Notes: generated from the letters alone by a model not told the origin. DNA of 64,000 nt from Clostridia bacterium (GCA_017522345.1 JAFWZN010000030.1:1-64000), one strand, 5' to 3'; shown: positions 7,658 through 16,822, counted from the first letter of the stretch. Translations and numbers: made by a program.

Positions 7658-9865
7658 ATGAAAAAAATCGTCAGCCTGATTTTGGCTTTATGCATGCTGT
7701 TTTCCGCAACGGCGGCATTTGCCGAGGAAAAACCTGTGTATGTCGCTTTGGGCGACAGCATTACCACCGGCTATGGTCTTATGGAGGGCGAAAAGGGCTT
7801 TACCGAAATCGTCGCCGAAGCCAACGGCTATGCCTTAATCAACTATGCTGTCGACGGCAATACCGCAAGCGGCATCCTCACGCAGATGTCCAATCCCGCC
7901 ATGCTTATGGATATTGCAAAGGCGGACGTTATCACCGTCACCTGCGGCGGAAACGACCTGATGGGCATTTTGTATCAGCAGATGGCGGAAATTTTCAACG
8001 CCAATATTCCCGAGGCAATGGCGGCAATGAGGGTTAAGCCCGAGGAAATCACAACCATCATGGCCAATCCGGCGGATTCGCGTCAGCAGATGCTTTTGCT
8101 GGCGGCCAAAACGGTTCTGGAAGGCAATCCGGAGCTTGGCATAACGCCCTTTGTTCAGAGCGACGCCATTAAAAACGGCATCACCTCATATCTTACCAAT
8201 ATGGGCATTGTGATGGCGACAATCCGCAAGGTTAACCCGGATGTTTCCATTATCGTCACCACCCAGTATAATCCCTACGGCCATTTTGACGGAATCTATG
8301 CAAGCTTAAATCAGGGCATGAACATGGGCGCAATGGCGCTGAGCAAATACATAACGGATTACGCGCCTGTGCTGGGCTATCAGGTTGCGGACGTATATTC
8401 CGCATTTTCCGGCTCCTCCGAAAACCTCATGAATGCAGCCATGGAGCCGCTGAACCTTGACTTCCACCCGAATGCCGCCGGTCACGCAGTGATCGCCAAG
8501 TGCGTGAACGCCGTTTTGAATCCTGCCGAGGCGACCGTTGACAAGATGGCGCTTCTCAAGGACGCCGTGATCTACACACTGCCCATGATGATGGTGAAGG
8601 CAACTGAAATCAAGGTGACCAACACCGAAACCGCTTCCTGGACGCAGGCGCCCATCAATCAGCTGGTGAAGGTGCCCGTGCTGGCGGATGCATCTGCCAA
8701 GGACGTGGTTACGCCCAATGTAGACACCATCTATACGCAGGCCATGATCGATCTTTTAAAGGATGCCGTGGTTCTGAAGCTGCCCAAGACCGATCGCTTC
8801 TCCATCATGCAGTTTATGGACGCCTACACCTCCACCATCACCATCATCGACTGTATGACCTTTGAAAACGATGAAGAAACCTTCCTTCTCACCGGCCCCT
8901 TCTGGCAGGGCGAAGTGCCCGAGGGCATGACGGAGATCAAGTGCCCCTCCAATATGGTATGGATGCTCGGCCGCACCATCTGCTCCGACTTTGAGGATTC
9001 CGCGTCTGTTCGCGCCATTCAGGCTCAGATGGATATGTACACCCTGTCCGCGCATCTGAACGGTACTTACGCCGATAAGCCCAAGGGTGAATTCGTCGAG
9101 GCGGAAAACTTCATTCCCCGAAACTTTGTCCTCAGCCGCACCATGGAGGAGTATTTCGACATCGCCAATCAGCTGATGCTGGCGAACCCGCCCGCCGATG
9201 CGGACAAAGAGCATGTTGCAAAGTTCGCAGCCATCAATGTAGGCCCCGGTCTGGACTTTGATCCTTCCATTTTCGGCACGGAGGAAGAGATTGCTGCTGC
9301 GTGGGCGCAGAATACGCAGGCGGTATTTGTGCAGGTGGCGATGGACGCCGCCCCCTTCGCTGTGAAAAACGGCCCGTGGAAGATGAGCGGCGACCCGCTG
9401 GGCGTGTGGAACACGGAATATGGCTATCGCGCGGCGGTTTCTCTGGTAGCGCTGGGCGCAAACCCCATTGAAATGGCCGTATATCCCAACACCTCCACCG
9501 ACAGCGAAGGAAAAGCGCTCTCGGGCGAAAACAAGTACGTCATCCACATTGACGCCGACGCTTTCCCGCCCACGCACGAAAACGGCTTCTGGTCCATCAC
9601 CGCTTACAACGAGGTCAACTACCTGATTGATAACGAGATCGACCGCTACGCCATCAAGAACAACACGCCCTATATCCTCAACGAGGACGGCTCTTTGGAT
9701 ATCTACGTGCAGGCGGAAAAGCCCGCTGACGAAAAGATGCTTGCGAACTGGCTGCCCGTTTCCGAAAGCGCATTCCAGCTGTATCTGCGCGTATATCTGC
9801 CCAAGGACTGCGTGCTCAATAACGAGTGGGTCATGCCCTCGATTACGAAGGTGACGGCGGAATAA
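7658..9865 (+). CDS. Secreted SGNH hydrolase fused to DUF1254-DUF1214
   Basis: The 735-residue protein has a signal peptide (cleavage after AFA, residue 22). The first domain, about 25-285, is an SGNH/GDSL esterase: GDS with Ser34, CGGND with Asn99, and DFHPN with the catalytic Asp-x-His near residue 270. About residues 345-480 match DUF1254 (VTPNVDTIYTQ, TGPFWQGEVPEG), and about 560-725 match DUF1214 (GPWKMSGDPLGVWNTEYGYR, FWSITAYNEVNYLI). DUF1254/1214 proteins are usually stand-alone secreted proteins of poorly known function. The two parts share one frame with no internal stop. AAAGGAGAGAAGC supports the start. The gene stands alone between terminators. Confidence 0.85.
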   Translation: MKKIVSLILALCMLFSATAAFAEEKPVYVALGDSITTGYGLMEGEKGFTEIVAEANGYALINYAVDGNTASGILTQMSNPAMLMDIAKADVITVTCGGNDLMGILYQQMAEIFNANIPEAMAAMRVKPEEITTIMANPADSRQQMLLLAAKTVLEGNPELGITPFVQSDAIKNGITSYLTNMGIVMATIRKVNPDVSIIVTTQYNPYGHFDGIYASLNQGMNMGAMALSKYITDYAPVLGYQVADVYSAFSGSSENLMNAAMEPLNLDFHPNAAGHAVIAKCVNAVLNPAEATVDKMALLKDAVIYTLPMMMVKATEIKVTNTETASWTQAPINQLVKVPVLADASAKDVVTPNVDTIYTQAMIDLLKDAVVLKLPKTDRFSIMQFMDAYTSTITIIDCMTFENDEETFLLTGPFWQGEVPEGMTEIKCPSNMVWMLGRTICSDFEDSASVRAIQAQMDMYTLSAHLNGTYADKPKGEFVEAENFIPRNFVLSRTMEEYFDIANQLMLANPPADADKEHVAKFAAINVGPGLDFDPSIFGTEEEIAAAWAQNTQAVFVQVAMDAAPFAVKNGPWKMSGDPLGVWNTEYGYRAAVSLVALGANPIEMAVYPNTSTDSEGKALSGENKYVIHIDADAFPPTHENGFWSITAYNEVNYLIDNEIDRYAIKNNTPYILNEDGSLDIYVQAEKPADEKMLANWLPVSESAFQLYLRVYLPKDCVLNNEWVMPSITKVTAE

Positions 9866-9901
9866 GGCGAATGTATTTTTAGATAAGGTCTTCGTGAACA
9901 C

Positions 9902-9945
9902 AAAGGGGGCTTAAGCAGATTCTTTGTTTCTGCTTAAGCCCCTTT
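9902..9945. terminator. Strong hairpin after the SGNH fusion gene
   Basis: A perfect 14-base stem (GGGGCTTAAGCAGA 9906-9919 with TCTGCTTAAGCCCC 9929-9942) is followed by TTTCTATC. The T-run is modest, but the position right after the stop suits termination. Confidence 0.7.
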
Positions 9946-10163
9946 CTATCTGTTCGGTATATTGGAATTGGATTACTTGGGTCCACGATCTGCTTTGTCA
10001 TCTGTTCACCTGCAAATTCAAGTTTTGAAACGGTTTGGTTGACTTCATTATATGCTGACGACATACAGAAATCAAGATGATTTGCATCCATCCTAAGTTT
10101 CGCTGTTCGAAGGTCGTTTTTTCGACCTTTATGTTAATGGATAGCGCTTGCTGCGCCTATCAG
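9946..10163. other. Gap with no supported gene
   Basis: No convincing gene is seen. A small hairpin, AAGGTCG at 10110-10116 with CGACCTT at 10123-10129 around six T bases, is the only structure. Confidence 0.5.
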
Positions 10164-10192
10164 TTGAAATCAGAAGGCGGATATGCTACAAT
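10164..10192 (+). promoter_or_regulatory. Promoter of the phosphatase-phosphoesterase pair
   Basis: TTGAAA at 10164-10169, a 17-base spacer ending in TGC, and TACAAT at 10187-10192 lie 28 bases before the phosphatase start. Confidence 0.75.
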
Positions 10193-10219
10193 ACGTTTAC
10201 GAAAGAGAGGGCTTAGCGT

Positions 10220-10681
10220 ATGTATAAGATTTTATTCGTCTGCCACGGCAATATCTGCCGTTCGCCCATGGCTGAGTTTGTGTTTAAAATGCTTGTGAAT
10301 GAAGCGGGCTTATCCCAGAAATATTTCTGCGATTCAAAAGCCTGCACGGATGAAGAGATCGGAAACGGGATTTATCCGGCTGCTGCGCGCGAATTGAATC
10401 GGCGCGGGGTTAGGATGGGAGAGCATCGGGCGGATCAGATGTCGATGAAGGATTATCGGGAATTTGACCTGATTGTGGGTATGGATCATGAAAATATGAG
10501 AGATCTTATGAGCATGACAAAAAGAGATCCCGAGGGGAAGGTTCGTATGCTTATGGACTATACGGACACGCCCGGCGAGGTATCGGACCCGTGGTATACG
10601 GGAAATTTCGAGCGCGCGTATGACGATATTTTGAAAGGATGCACCTGTCTTATAAAAGCGCTTGAAGAAGGGGAGGCGTAA
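10220..10681 (+). CDS. Low-molecular-weight protein tyrosine phosphatase
   Basis: The 153-residue cytoplasmic enzyme would dephosphorylate phosphotyrosine, or phosphoarginine in some Firmicute homologues. The P-loop CHGNICRS (Cys8 to Arg14) opens the protein, and the general-acid Asp lies in VSDPWYTGNF near the C-terminus. Length matches the family. GAGAGG 10 bases upstream supports ATG 10220. The next gene starts one base after the stop, so the two are translationally linked. Confidence 0.93.
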   Translation: MYKILFVCHGNICRSPMAEFVFKMLVNEAGLSQKYFCDSKACTDEEIGNGIYPAAARELNRRGVRMGEHRADQMSMKDYREFDLIVGMDHENMRDLMSMTKRDPEGKVRMLMDYTDTPGEVSDPWYTGNFERAYDDILKGCTCLIKALEEGEA

Positions 10682-11770
10682 ATGGTTCGTTTGTTATCGG
10701 AAATTTCACTGGCGGCTGCGATTCTCACGGGCGTAAACGTGTTTTTGCACGCTGCATTTTTAAGCTGTTTTCGCAAAAGAAAATGGCTGGGCGCGCTGGT
10801 CGGGTTTATTTTGGGCGGGCTTGCCGCTTATTTTTCAAGGGACGTTTTTTCTACGTCCGGCATGGCGCTTCTTAATTTCTCGCTGGCGCTTCTCGGCATG
10901 GATTTTATCGGGCTTGTTCTGCGCCTTTTTGGAAAGGGAAATCCCTACGCATTTTTCCGCAAATGGAAAAAGCGCGGCCTTGCGCTTTTTATAGCGGCGA
11001 TTTATGCGGCGTACGGGCTTATCAATATCCATGTTGTGAGAAAGACCGAGTATAGCTTTGAAAATCCGAATGTGAAAAGCGAGCTGACGGTGGGTCTTGT
11101 GTCGGATTCCCACTTAGGCACGGCGATGGACGATGAAAAGCTGATTCGTGTTCTTCGGAAAATGGTTGACGGCGGCGCGGACGTTCTCGTGCTTGCGGGC
11201 GACATTGTGGATGAGAGCACGGATAAGGACATGTTTTTGCGCTTTGCGGAGGGAATGAAGAATATCCGCGCGCCCAAGGGCGTGTATTTCGTGTTCGGAA
11301 ATCACGACGGCCCCCGCTACGGCGGAAACATCACGCACCTTGAAATAGAAACGGCGTTTGCGCTTTCGGGCGTGACGGTTTTGACGGATGAAAGTGTCCT
11401 GATTGACGACTGGCTCAGAATTGTCGGGCGAAAGGACGCAAGCAAAAAACGGGCGGAGATAGAGGCGCTTCTTTCGGGAGCGGACACGGAAAATGAATTT
11501 GTGATTATGATCGATCATCAGCCCGCCGAGACCTTTGCTTGCTCGCAAAGCGGCGTTGATCTTCTCCTGTCCGGGCACACACACAATGGGCAGATTTTTC
11601 CGATCAATATTATAAGCGAACTGTTTCGGATCAACGAAATCGAGTATGGGCATAAGGCCGTCGGCGATATGAACGCCGTGGTTTCCTCCGGTGTTGCCGG
11701 ATGGGGCAGCGCGTTTCGAACAGCCGGAAAAAGCGAATATGTAATGATTTATGTTACTAAAAACCAATAA
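10682..11770 (+). CDS. Membrane-anchored metallophosphoesterase (calcineurin-like)
   Basis: In this 362-residue protein the first roughly 125 residues contain three to four hydrophobic membrane segments. From about residue 135 comes a metallophosphoesterase domain with SDSHLG, LAGDIVDES, FGNHDG, MIDHQP and SGHTHNGQ, all the di-metal ligands of the family. Related proteins act on nucleotide or lipid phosphates at the membrane; the substrate here is unknown. It follows the tyrosine phosphatase without a gap and ends at a terminator. Confidence 0.9.
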   Translation: MVRLLSEISLAAAILTGVNVFLHAAFLSCFRKRKWLGALVGFILGGLAAYFSRDVFSTSGMALLNFSLALLGMDFIGLVLRLFGKGNPYAFFRKWKKRGLALFIAAIYAAYGLINIHVVRKTEYSFENPNVKSELTVGLVSDSHLGTAMDDEKLIRVLRKMVDGGADVLVLAGDIVDESTDKDMFLRFAEGMKNIRAPKGVYFVFGNHDGPRYGGNITHLEIETAFALSGVTVLTDESVLIDDWLRIVGRKDASKKRAEIEALLSGADTENEFVIMIDHQPAETFACSQSGVDLLLSGHTHNGQIFPINIISELFRINEIEYGHKAVGDMNAVVSSGVAGWGSAFRTAGKSEYVMIYVTKNQ

Positions 11771-11786
11771 GAATACCAATTTTTCT

Positions 11787-11822
11787 GCCGTCCCCGGCGT
11801 ATTTTCGGGGGCGGCTTTGTTA
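11787..11822 (+). terminator. Terminator after the metallophosphoesterase
   Basis: A 10-base GC-rich stem (GCCGTCCCCG with CGGGGGCGGC, one G-T pair) is followed by TTTGTTAT. Confidence 0.75.
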
Positions 11823-11912
11823 TACAAACAGATCGATATACATGAAATGATTATACAATAGCTGATATCGCATATTTGCATTAAAAACTTTTTTGCAATT
11901 TGCACATAAGTG

Positions 11913-11941
11913 TTGACGAGTGTGTCCTAATGTGTTATAAT
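11913..11941 (+). promoter_or_regulatory. Strong extended -10 promoter of the sugar ABC operon
   Basis: TTGACG at 11913-11918, a 17-base spacer and TGT-TATAAT at 11936-11941 form a near-consensus promoter. It leaves a leader of about 130 bases before the binding-protein gene. Confidence 0.85.
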
Positions 11942-11984
11942 TATTCTGCTGACGGAATGAGTAATGAAATATATGTTGCAAAAC

Positions 11985-12010
11985 GGCCTGAATGACCTGT
12001 TCGGCCTTTT
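11985..12010 (+). promoter_or_regulatory. Possible attenuator hairpin in the ABC operon leader
   Basis: GGCCTGAA at 11985-11992 can pair with TTCGGCC at 12000-12006 (one bulged base), and TTTTATTTCT follows. It sits in the transcribed leader about 70 bases before the gene, so it could act as a transcription attenuator or transcript stabiliser. No ligand-binding RNA family is recognised. Confidence 0.4.
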
Positions 12011-12079
12011 ATTTCTGTCAGAGCGCTTTCGTATCTAAGTGCGGCAGGTGCTGCGCTTAAAATAAAAGGAGGTAACCCC

Positions 12080-13666
12080 ATGAAGAAGGTATTGGCTCTT
12101 GCTCTGGCTCTTATGATGCTCATGAGCGCCGCTGCTTTCGCAGAAGATTTCAGCGGAACCGTAAACATCAGCCTGTACTCCGCTCCGGGCGTTGAAGAAG
12201 CCTGGACCGCCGTCGGCGAAGCGTATGAAGCGCTCCATCCCGGCGTAGATGTAGTTGTTGACCTCAAGCCCCAGTCCAGCTATGCTGATTGGGTAAAGGC
12301 CATGTTCCAGTCCTATGAAGAAGCCCTCCCCGAGGCTGACCTCGTATACGGCAACCTCGCCGGCTCCGACAGAACCGACAAAGTTATCAACTTCTTCGAC
12401 TATGTAGGCGACACTTCTCCCTACTCTGATGGCGACTGGATCGATCAGTTTGCTTTCGACATGCAGCAGGTAGACATGGCCACCGGCAACTGGGACTGCG
12501 TTTCCATCACCGGTGTTCAGGTTCTCTGGTTCTACAACGTTGACATCTTCAACGAAGTAGGCGTACAGCCCCCGAAGACCTGGGCCGAGTTCGAAGCGGT
12601 TTGCGAGAAGCTCGCTGCTGCCGGCTATCAGCCCCTCGCCGTCTCCGGTACCTTCCAGTCCTTCTGGGCTGAGCAGATGGGCTGGCTGGCTCAGGTTTAT
12701 GCCGACCAGACCACCCGTTCCAACATCGAAATCGTACGCGCCCAGGAAGGCGACTACTGCTACGATCCCGACGTTGACGGCAAGTTCGTATACGATCCCA
12801 CCGATCCCCACAACGATGACACTCCCGCGAACGTAACCAACAACGGCGTACGTTTCTGGAAGGCCTTCGTTAAGGACGGCACCATCCGCTGCGACACCCC
12901 CGGTATGAAGACTGTTTGGACCAACTTCGCCAAGCTCTTCCCGAAGTATGCCGGCGGCGAGAACTTCTACGGCACTGACGCCAGCGGCGCCAAGACCCTG
13001 TTCTATCAGAGCAAGGCTGCCATTTGGCTCGACGGCTCCTGGTTCTTCGGCGACTATCTCAAGCTCCTCGACTCCATCAAGTCCGGCAATGCTGTAACCG
13101 TAGGTTCCGGCGACACTGCTGTTGAACTGACTGGCCTTAAGGAGTTCGCTCTCGGCACCTTCGCAATGCCCTCCATGGAAGGCGAAGGCATCGAAGCTCC
13201 CGCCCGCACCATCGAAGTTGCGACCGGCTTCCTCTCTGCTGTTAAGAAGGATCAGGCTCACGACGACATGGTAGTTGACTTCCTCAAGTTCTACACCTCT
13301 TCCCAGGGCTACTCCGTATTCATGGAGGCTCTCATTGCCAACGGCGGCACTCCCGACGGACTCCCGCTGATCAAGGGCATCGAGCTCGAAGGCCAGCTGG
13401 GCGAAATGTTCGCTAACATCGAGTACATCGGCAACGTTCAGAAGGGCTTCGGCCAGGCTCTGGCCCGCGGCGTTGGCGACGATCAGGAAGCTCTGCGCGC
13501 CTGGTACGGTTACTCCATGGATTTCCTCAATGGCAAGATCGATGTTGACACCTGGGCAGAGATGCATCAGGCCAACCAGCTCAAGTATGCTCCCAACGTA
13601 ATGGCGGCCAGCAAGATCTCCATGGCTGACCTCGACAACCCGCAGAACGAGCCCTCCGGCAACTAA
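12080..13666 (+). CDS. ABC sugar-binding protein (family 1 extracellular solute-binding)
   Basis: The 528-residue protein binds a sugar or oligosaccharide outside the membrane and delivers it to the permeases encoded next. It has a signal peptide of about 21 residues ending AAAFA, but no cysteine lipobox, unlike most Firmicute binding proteins. Family 1 features include GTVNISLYSAPGVEEAWTAV, WDCVSITGVQVLWFYN and AAIWLDGSWFFGDYL. Codon choice is strongly biased to a few C- and A-ending codons, as expected of an abundant protein. AAAGGAGGTAAC is a near-perfect ribosome site. A stable hairpin follows before the permease gene. Confidence 0.92.
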   Translation: MKKVLALALALMMLMSAAAFAEDFSGTVNISLYSAPGVEEAWTAVGEAYEALHPGVDVVVDLKPQSSYADWVKAMFQSYEEALPEADLVYGNLAGSDRTDKVINFFDYVGDTSPYSDGDWIDQFAFDMQQVDMATGNWDCVSITGVQVLWFYNVDIFNEVGVQPPKTWAEFEAVCEKLAAAGYQPLAVSGTFQSFWAEQMGWLAQVYADQTTRSNIEIVRAQEGDYCYDPDVDGKFVYDPTDPHNDDTPANVTNNGVRFWKAFVKDGTIRCDTPGMKTVWTNFAKLFPKYAGGENFYGTDASGAKTLFYQSKAAIWLDGSWFFGDYLKLLDSIKSGNAVTVGSGDTAVELTGLKEFALGTFAMPSMEGEGIEAPARTIEVATGFLSAVKKDQAHDDMVVDFLKFYTSSQGYSVFMEALIANGGTPDGLPLIKGIELEGQLGEMFANIEYIGNVQKGFGQALARGVGDDQEALRAWYGYSMDFLNGKIDVDTWAEMHQANQLKYAPNVMAASKISMADLDNPQNEPSGN

Positions 13667-13722
13667 TTAAACTTTTAAAATTGATGGAGTTTGGCTTTAC
13701 GCTTAACGCCTGAAAGTTTTCA

Positions 13723-13750
13723 CTGCGGAACGGTTCCGACCGTTCCGCAG
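13723..13750 (+). terminator. Intercistronic hairpin after the binding-protein gene
   Basis: A perfect 11-base stem (CTGCGGAACGG with CCGTTCCGCAG) around a 6-base loop is followed by CGTTTTAAAG. Partial termination or 3'-end protection here would raise binding protein over permease, the usual ratio in these operons. Confidence 0.65.
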
Positions 13751-13857
13751 CGTTTTAAAGAAAATGATTTCTATCGGCCGCGCAGGATGAATACGCCTGC
13801 ATTTACATTTACACGCACGCATTATTCGATACTATCCATGACAAGGAGTTGAAGACT

Positions 13858-15882
13858 GTGCTGAACGGCAATCAAAAGAGCGCAGAAAAGACGGGAAAAA
13901 TTATCAAATCCTGTTTGATTGTGTCTGTTGTGCTGTTTATTCTGCTGGCAGCAGCCATCGGCGTAAACATCTACTCGACCGCTCGAACGGACATCTTCCA
14001 TCCCGAAGAATTTGGCTCCTCCCTTCAGAACAGTCAGGTTCTGGTAGATGAGGATCTCGGAATCACCGTACTTGGTACGTATCAGAACACCATAATGGCG
14101 TTCGATAAGGACGAAAACAAGCTTTGGCATCACGATTTGCCCAATAAGGTCAATGCGATTGAATACGATAAGGCCAAGGGCTGGGTAATCGCGGCGTCTC
14201 AGAGCAGTGTGTATATTTACAATATTGTTTCCGGAGAAGAGGCAGCGATCTATAAACAGGCCAACACCATTTATGATCTGGACTATGATTCGGAAACCCA
14301 AAGGCTTTTAATTTCCATCTTCTACAACAAGATGAAGTTCTACCTTAACGTTATTGATATCAATACGGGAGAACAGCTGAGCTCTATCACTTTGAAAAAC
14401 TCGGTTCGTTCTTTGGAGTTTATGCCGGACGGCGAAAATATCGTATACGGAACTTCAAAAAGCCGCGTATGCATCTCCGATCTCGAGGGCAAGATTTCGA
14501 AAGAATATATCTGCGAGGCGGAATTGTATTCGGTTCGTGTTGCGGATGCGACCGGCGAAATTATTGCCCTTGACAAAAACGCTAACCTCTACAAATTTAC
14601 CCCCGAGCTTGAACTGCTTTTCCACGTAGATCTTGAGGGCGAAGGCCGCGCGGCCAATGTGTCCAACGACGGCCGCTGGATTGCTGCCGGTACCCGCGAG
14701 GGCGATATCTACGTTCTCGATATCAACGGCGTCATTCAGTTCCATACTCTGAATCTGAATCAGGACGTATCTCAGGTTTACTTCGGAGACGATATCGGCT
14801 ATGTCGTAACCACCACCGAAAACCTGTATTCCTTCTCCACCGACACCTTGGACAATCTGGGTCTTATGGAGAAGATCAGCAGATACTCCACATACGCGGT
14901 AATCGTGCTTGCGGTTCTGTTTGTGGTGTTTATAATCGCCACCTTCCCCTTCAGCCGCAAGATCGCACAGCGCTTCTTTGCAGCTGTTTATCGCCACAGA
15001 ACGGCCTACCTCATGCTTGCGCCGTCCCTGCTTCTGATCATTGTTTTCCAGTATTACAACGTGCTTCAGGCCTTCTTCTACGCCTTCACCGATTGGACGA
15101 AGGACACAAAGACGATGCGCGAAGTCAGCTTCATCGGTTTTGACAACTTCGTCAAGATGTTCACCGAAGGCTACTTCCTGATGGGCGTTAAAAACCTGAT
15201 CATCATGATGATCTGCAGCTTTGTAAAGCTTCTGACCGTGCCGCTGTTCCTGGCTGAATTGGTGTTCGCCATGCGCACGAGAAACGGCGAAAGCAGCAAG
15301 AGAAGATACTGGTTCCGTCTTTTACTCGTCGTTCCCATGGTTGTTCCCGGCGTTGTCGGAACGCTTATGTGGAAAAATATTTACGACCCCAATATCGGCG
15401 CGCTCAACAGTCTCCTTCGCAGCGTTGGCCTCGACAGCTGGACGCGCGTATGGCTGGGCAACGAGAAGACCGCGCTTTGGGCGATCATCTTCATGGGCTT
15501 CCCGTTTGTAAACAGCTTTGCATTCCTTGTCTACTACGGCGCGCTTATCAACATCCCGCAGGATTTGTTTGAAGCGGCCAAGGTTGACGGATCGAATCCC
15601 GTCTGGAACTTCTTCAACATCCATCTGCCGCTCATTTCCCCGCAGATGAAGATGTTGATCATCACCACCTTCATCGGTTCCGTACAGGACTACGGCGGAG
15701 TGTATTTGCTCACACAGGGCGGACCGGGCTACGCCACGTATGTTCCCGGCCTTGAATTATACTACGCTGCGACAAAGTTCGGCCAGTACGGCTACGCCTG
15801 TGCGATGGGTCTTGTCATGTTCATTGTCATTCTCATTGGCAGTATCCTCAACATGCGCATGAAGACGCAGGAACTGAACTAA
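13858..15882 (+). CDS. ABC sugar permease (MalF type) with N-terminal beta-propeller
   Basis: The 674-residue protein has a membrane anchor at residues 17-39, then about 290 residues of WD40/PQQ-like blades facing outward (LGTYQNTIMAFDKDENKLW, NVSNDGRWIAAGTREGDIYV), a second membrane segment near 343-365, then a complete CUT1 permease from about 380. The EAA loop FEAAKVDG near residue 571 contacts the ATPase. Ordinary MalF-type permeases are about 300 residues, so the propeller is an extra domain. GTG 13858 is preferred over the in-frame TTG 13849 because AAGGAG ends 9 bases before it and abuts the TTG. No ATPase gene is nearby; a shared MsmK-like ATPase is likely. Confidence 0.88.
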   Translation: MLNGNQKSAEKTGKIIKSCLIVSVVLFILLAAAIGVNIYSTARTDIFHPEEFGSSLQNSQVLVDEDLGITVLGTYQNTIMAFDKDENKLWHHDLPNKVNAIEYDKAKGWVIAASQSSVYIYNIVSGEEAAIYKQANTIYDLDYDSETQRLLISIFYNKMKFYLNVIDINTGEQLSSITLKNSVRSLEFMPDGENIVYGTSKSRVCISDLEGKISKEYICEAELYSVRVADATGEIIALDKNANLYKFTPELELLFHVDLEGEGRAANVSNDGRWIAAGTREGDIYVLDINGVIQFHTLNLNQDVSQVYFGDDIGYVVTTTENLYSFSTDTLDNLGLMEKISRYSTYAVIVLAVLFVVFIIATFPFSRKIAQRFFAAVYRHRTAYLMLAPSLLLIIVFQYYNVLQAFFYAFTDWTKDTKTMREVSFIGFDNFVKMFTEGYFLMGVKNLIIMMICSFVKLLTVPLFLAELVFAMRTRNGESSKRRYWFRLLLVVPMVVPGVVGTLMWKNIYDPNIGALNSLLRSVGLDSWTRVWLGNEKTALWAIIFMGFPFVNSFAFLVYYGALINIPQDLFEAAKVDGSNPVWNFFNIHLPLISPQMKMLIITTFIGSVQDYGGVYLLTQGGPGYATYVPGLELYYAATKFGQYGYACAMGLVMFIVILIGSILNMRMKTQELN

Positions 15883-15901
15883 GGAAAGGAGGTTTCGGCG
15901 A

Positions 15902-16807
15902 ATGAATAATGCTACGATTGAAAAAAATCCGAACGAGATCAGACAAAGAAGCGCTGCGGCGATTAAGCAGGGCAAGGTTCGCAGAAGAAAAGAAGCGGCC
16001 TTCCAGATTACCGTAACCGCGATTACCGTTATCTTTGTTCTCCTTGCGTTTATTTCGATTTTCCTGATGGTATTTCTGTCCCTTCAGAGCCAGGCGCAGT
16101 TCTACGAGAATATCTGGGCCATTCCGATTCCGCCCCAGTGGAGCAACTATGCCGTTGCATGGACGGATATGTTCCAGAACATGATTAACTCCATGATCAC
16201 CGTTGCCATCGGTACGGTGATGGTTGTAGCTCTTTCCGCCATGGCTGGCTACGTGTTTGCCCGCCTTGAGTTCCCGCTCAAGAACTTCCTGTTTATGATG
16301 TTCCTGGCGCTTATGATGGTTCCCGGCGTTCTCACGCTGACCCCCGCCATCAAGCTCGTTCAGCGTCTGCACCTGAAAAACACCTGGTGGGCGCTGTGGC
16401 TCCCCTGGGTGTCCGGCGGACAGATCATGGGCCTGTACCTGTGCCGAACCTTTATCGCAGGTCAGTCGCCCGCGCTTTTCGAAGCCGCCCGCATCGACGG
16501 CTGCACGGAATTCCAGGCGTTTTACAAAATCGCTGTTCCGCTTGCCAAGCCCATTCTTGCGACCCTCGTCGTTATGAATATGATCTCCTTCTACGGCGAC
16601 TTTATCTGGCCGCTTCTGGTTATCGATTCCAACTCCAAGCAGGTAATTTCCGTAGCCGTCCAGACCTATTCCTCCTCTACCGGCTCCACGGACTACGGCG
16701 CGATGATTGCGGGCTTTGCCATTGCAACGGTTCCGCTTCTCATCATGTTCATGTTCTCCTCCCGCCTCTACATCGAAGGTATCACCTCCGGTGCGGTTAA
16801 GGCGTAA
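15902..16807 (+). CDS. ABC sugar permease (MalG type)
   Basis: The 301-residue, six-segment membrane protein is the partner of the preceding permease. The EAA loop FEAARIDGCTEFQAFYKIAVP lies near residue 194 and would dock with the ATPase. AGGAAAGGAGG just upstream of ATG 15902 is a strong ribosome site. It starts 19 bases after the first permease and ends at a terminator, so the operon is binding protein, propeller-permease, permease. Confidence 0.93.
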   Translation: MNNATIEKNPNEIRQRSAAAIKQGKVRRRKEAAFQITVTAITVIFVLLAFISIFLMVFLSLQSQAQFYENIWAIPIPPQWSNYAVAWTDMFQNMINSMITVAIGTVMVVALSAMAGYVFARLEFPLKNFLFMMFLALMMVPGVLTLTPAIKLVQRLHLKNTWWALWLPWVSGGQIMGLYLCRTFIAGQSPALFEAARIDGCTEFQAFYKIAVPLAKPILATLVVMNMISFYGDFIWPLLVIDSNSKQVISVAVQTYSSSTGSTDYGAMIAGFAIATVPLLIMFMFSSRLYIEGITSGAVKA

Positions 16808-16822
16808 AAGAGCGGACAATGA

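Noticed and set aside
9879..10091. Reverse-strand 70-codon frame between the SGNH fusion and the phosphatase
   Set aside because: No ribosome site or domain; overlaps the terminator hairpin. A decayed fragment is possible but unsupported.
12035..13567. Long (510-codon) reverse-strand open frame across the sugar-binding protein gene
   Set aside because: It mirrors the strongly biased codons of the forward gene; no family features, and the forward protein is clearly real.
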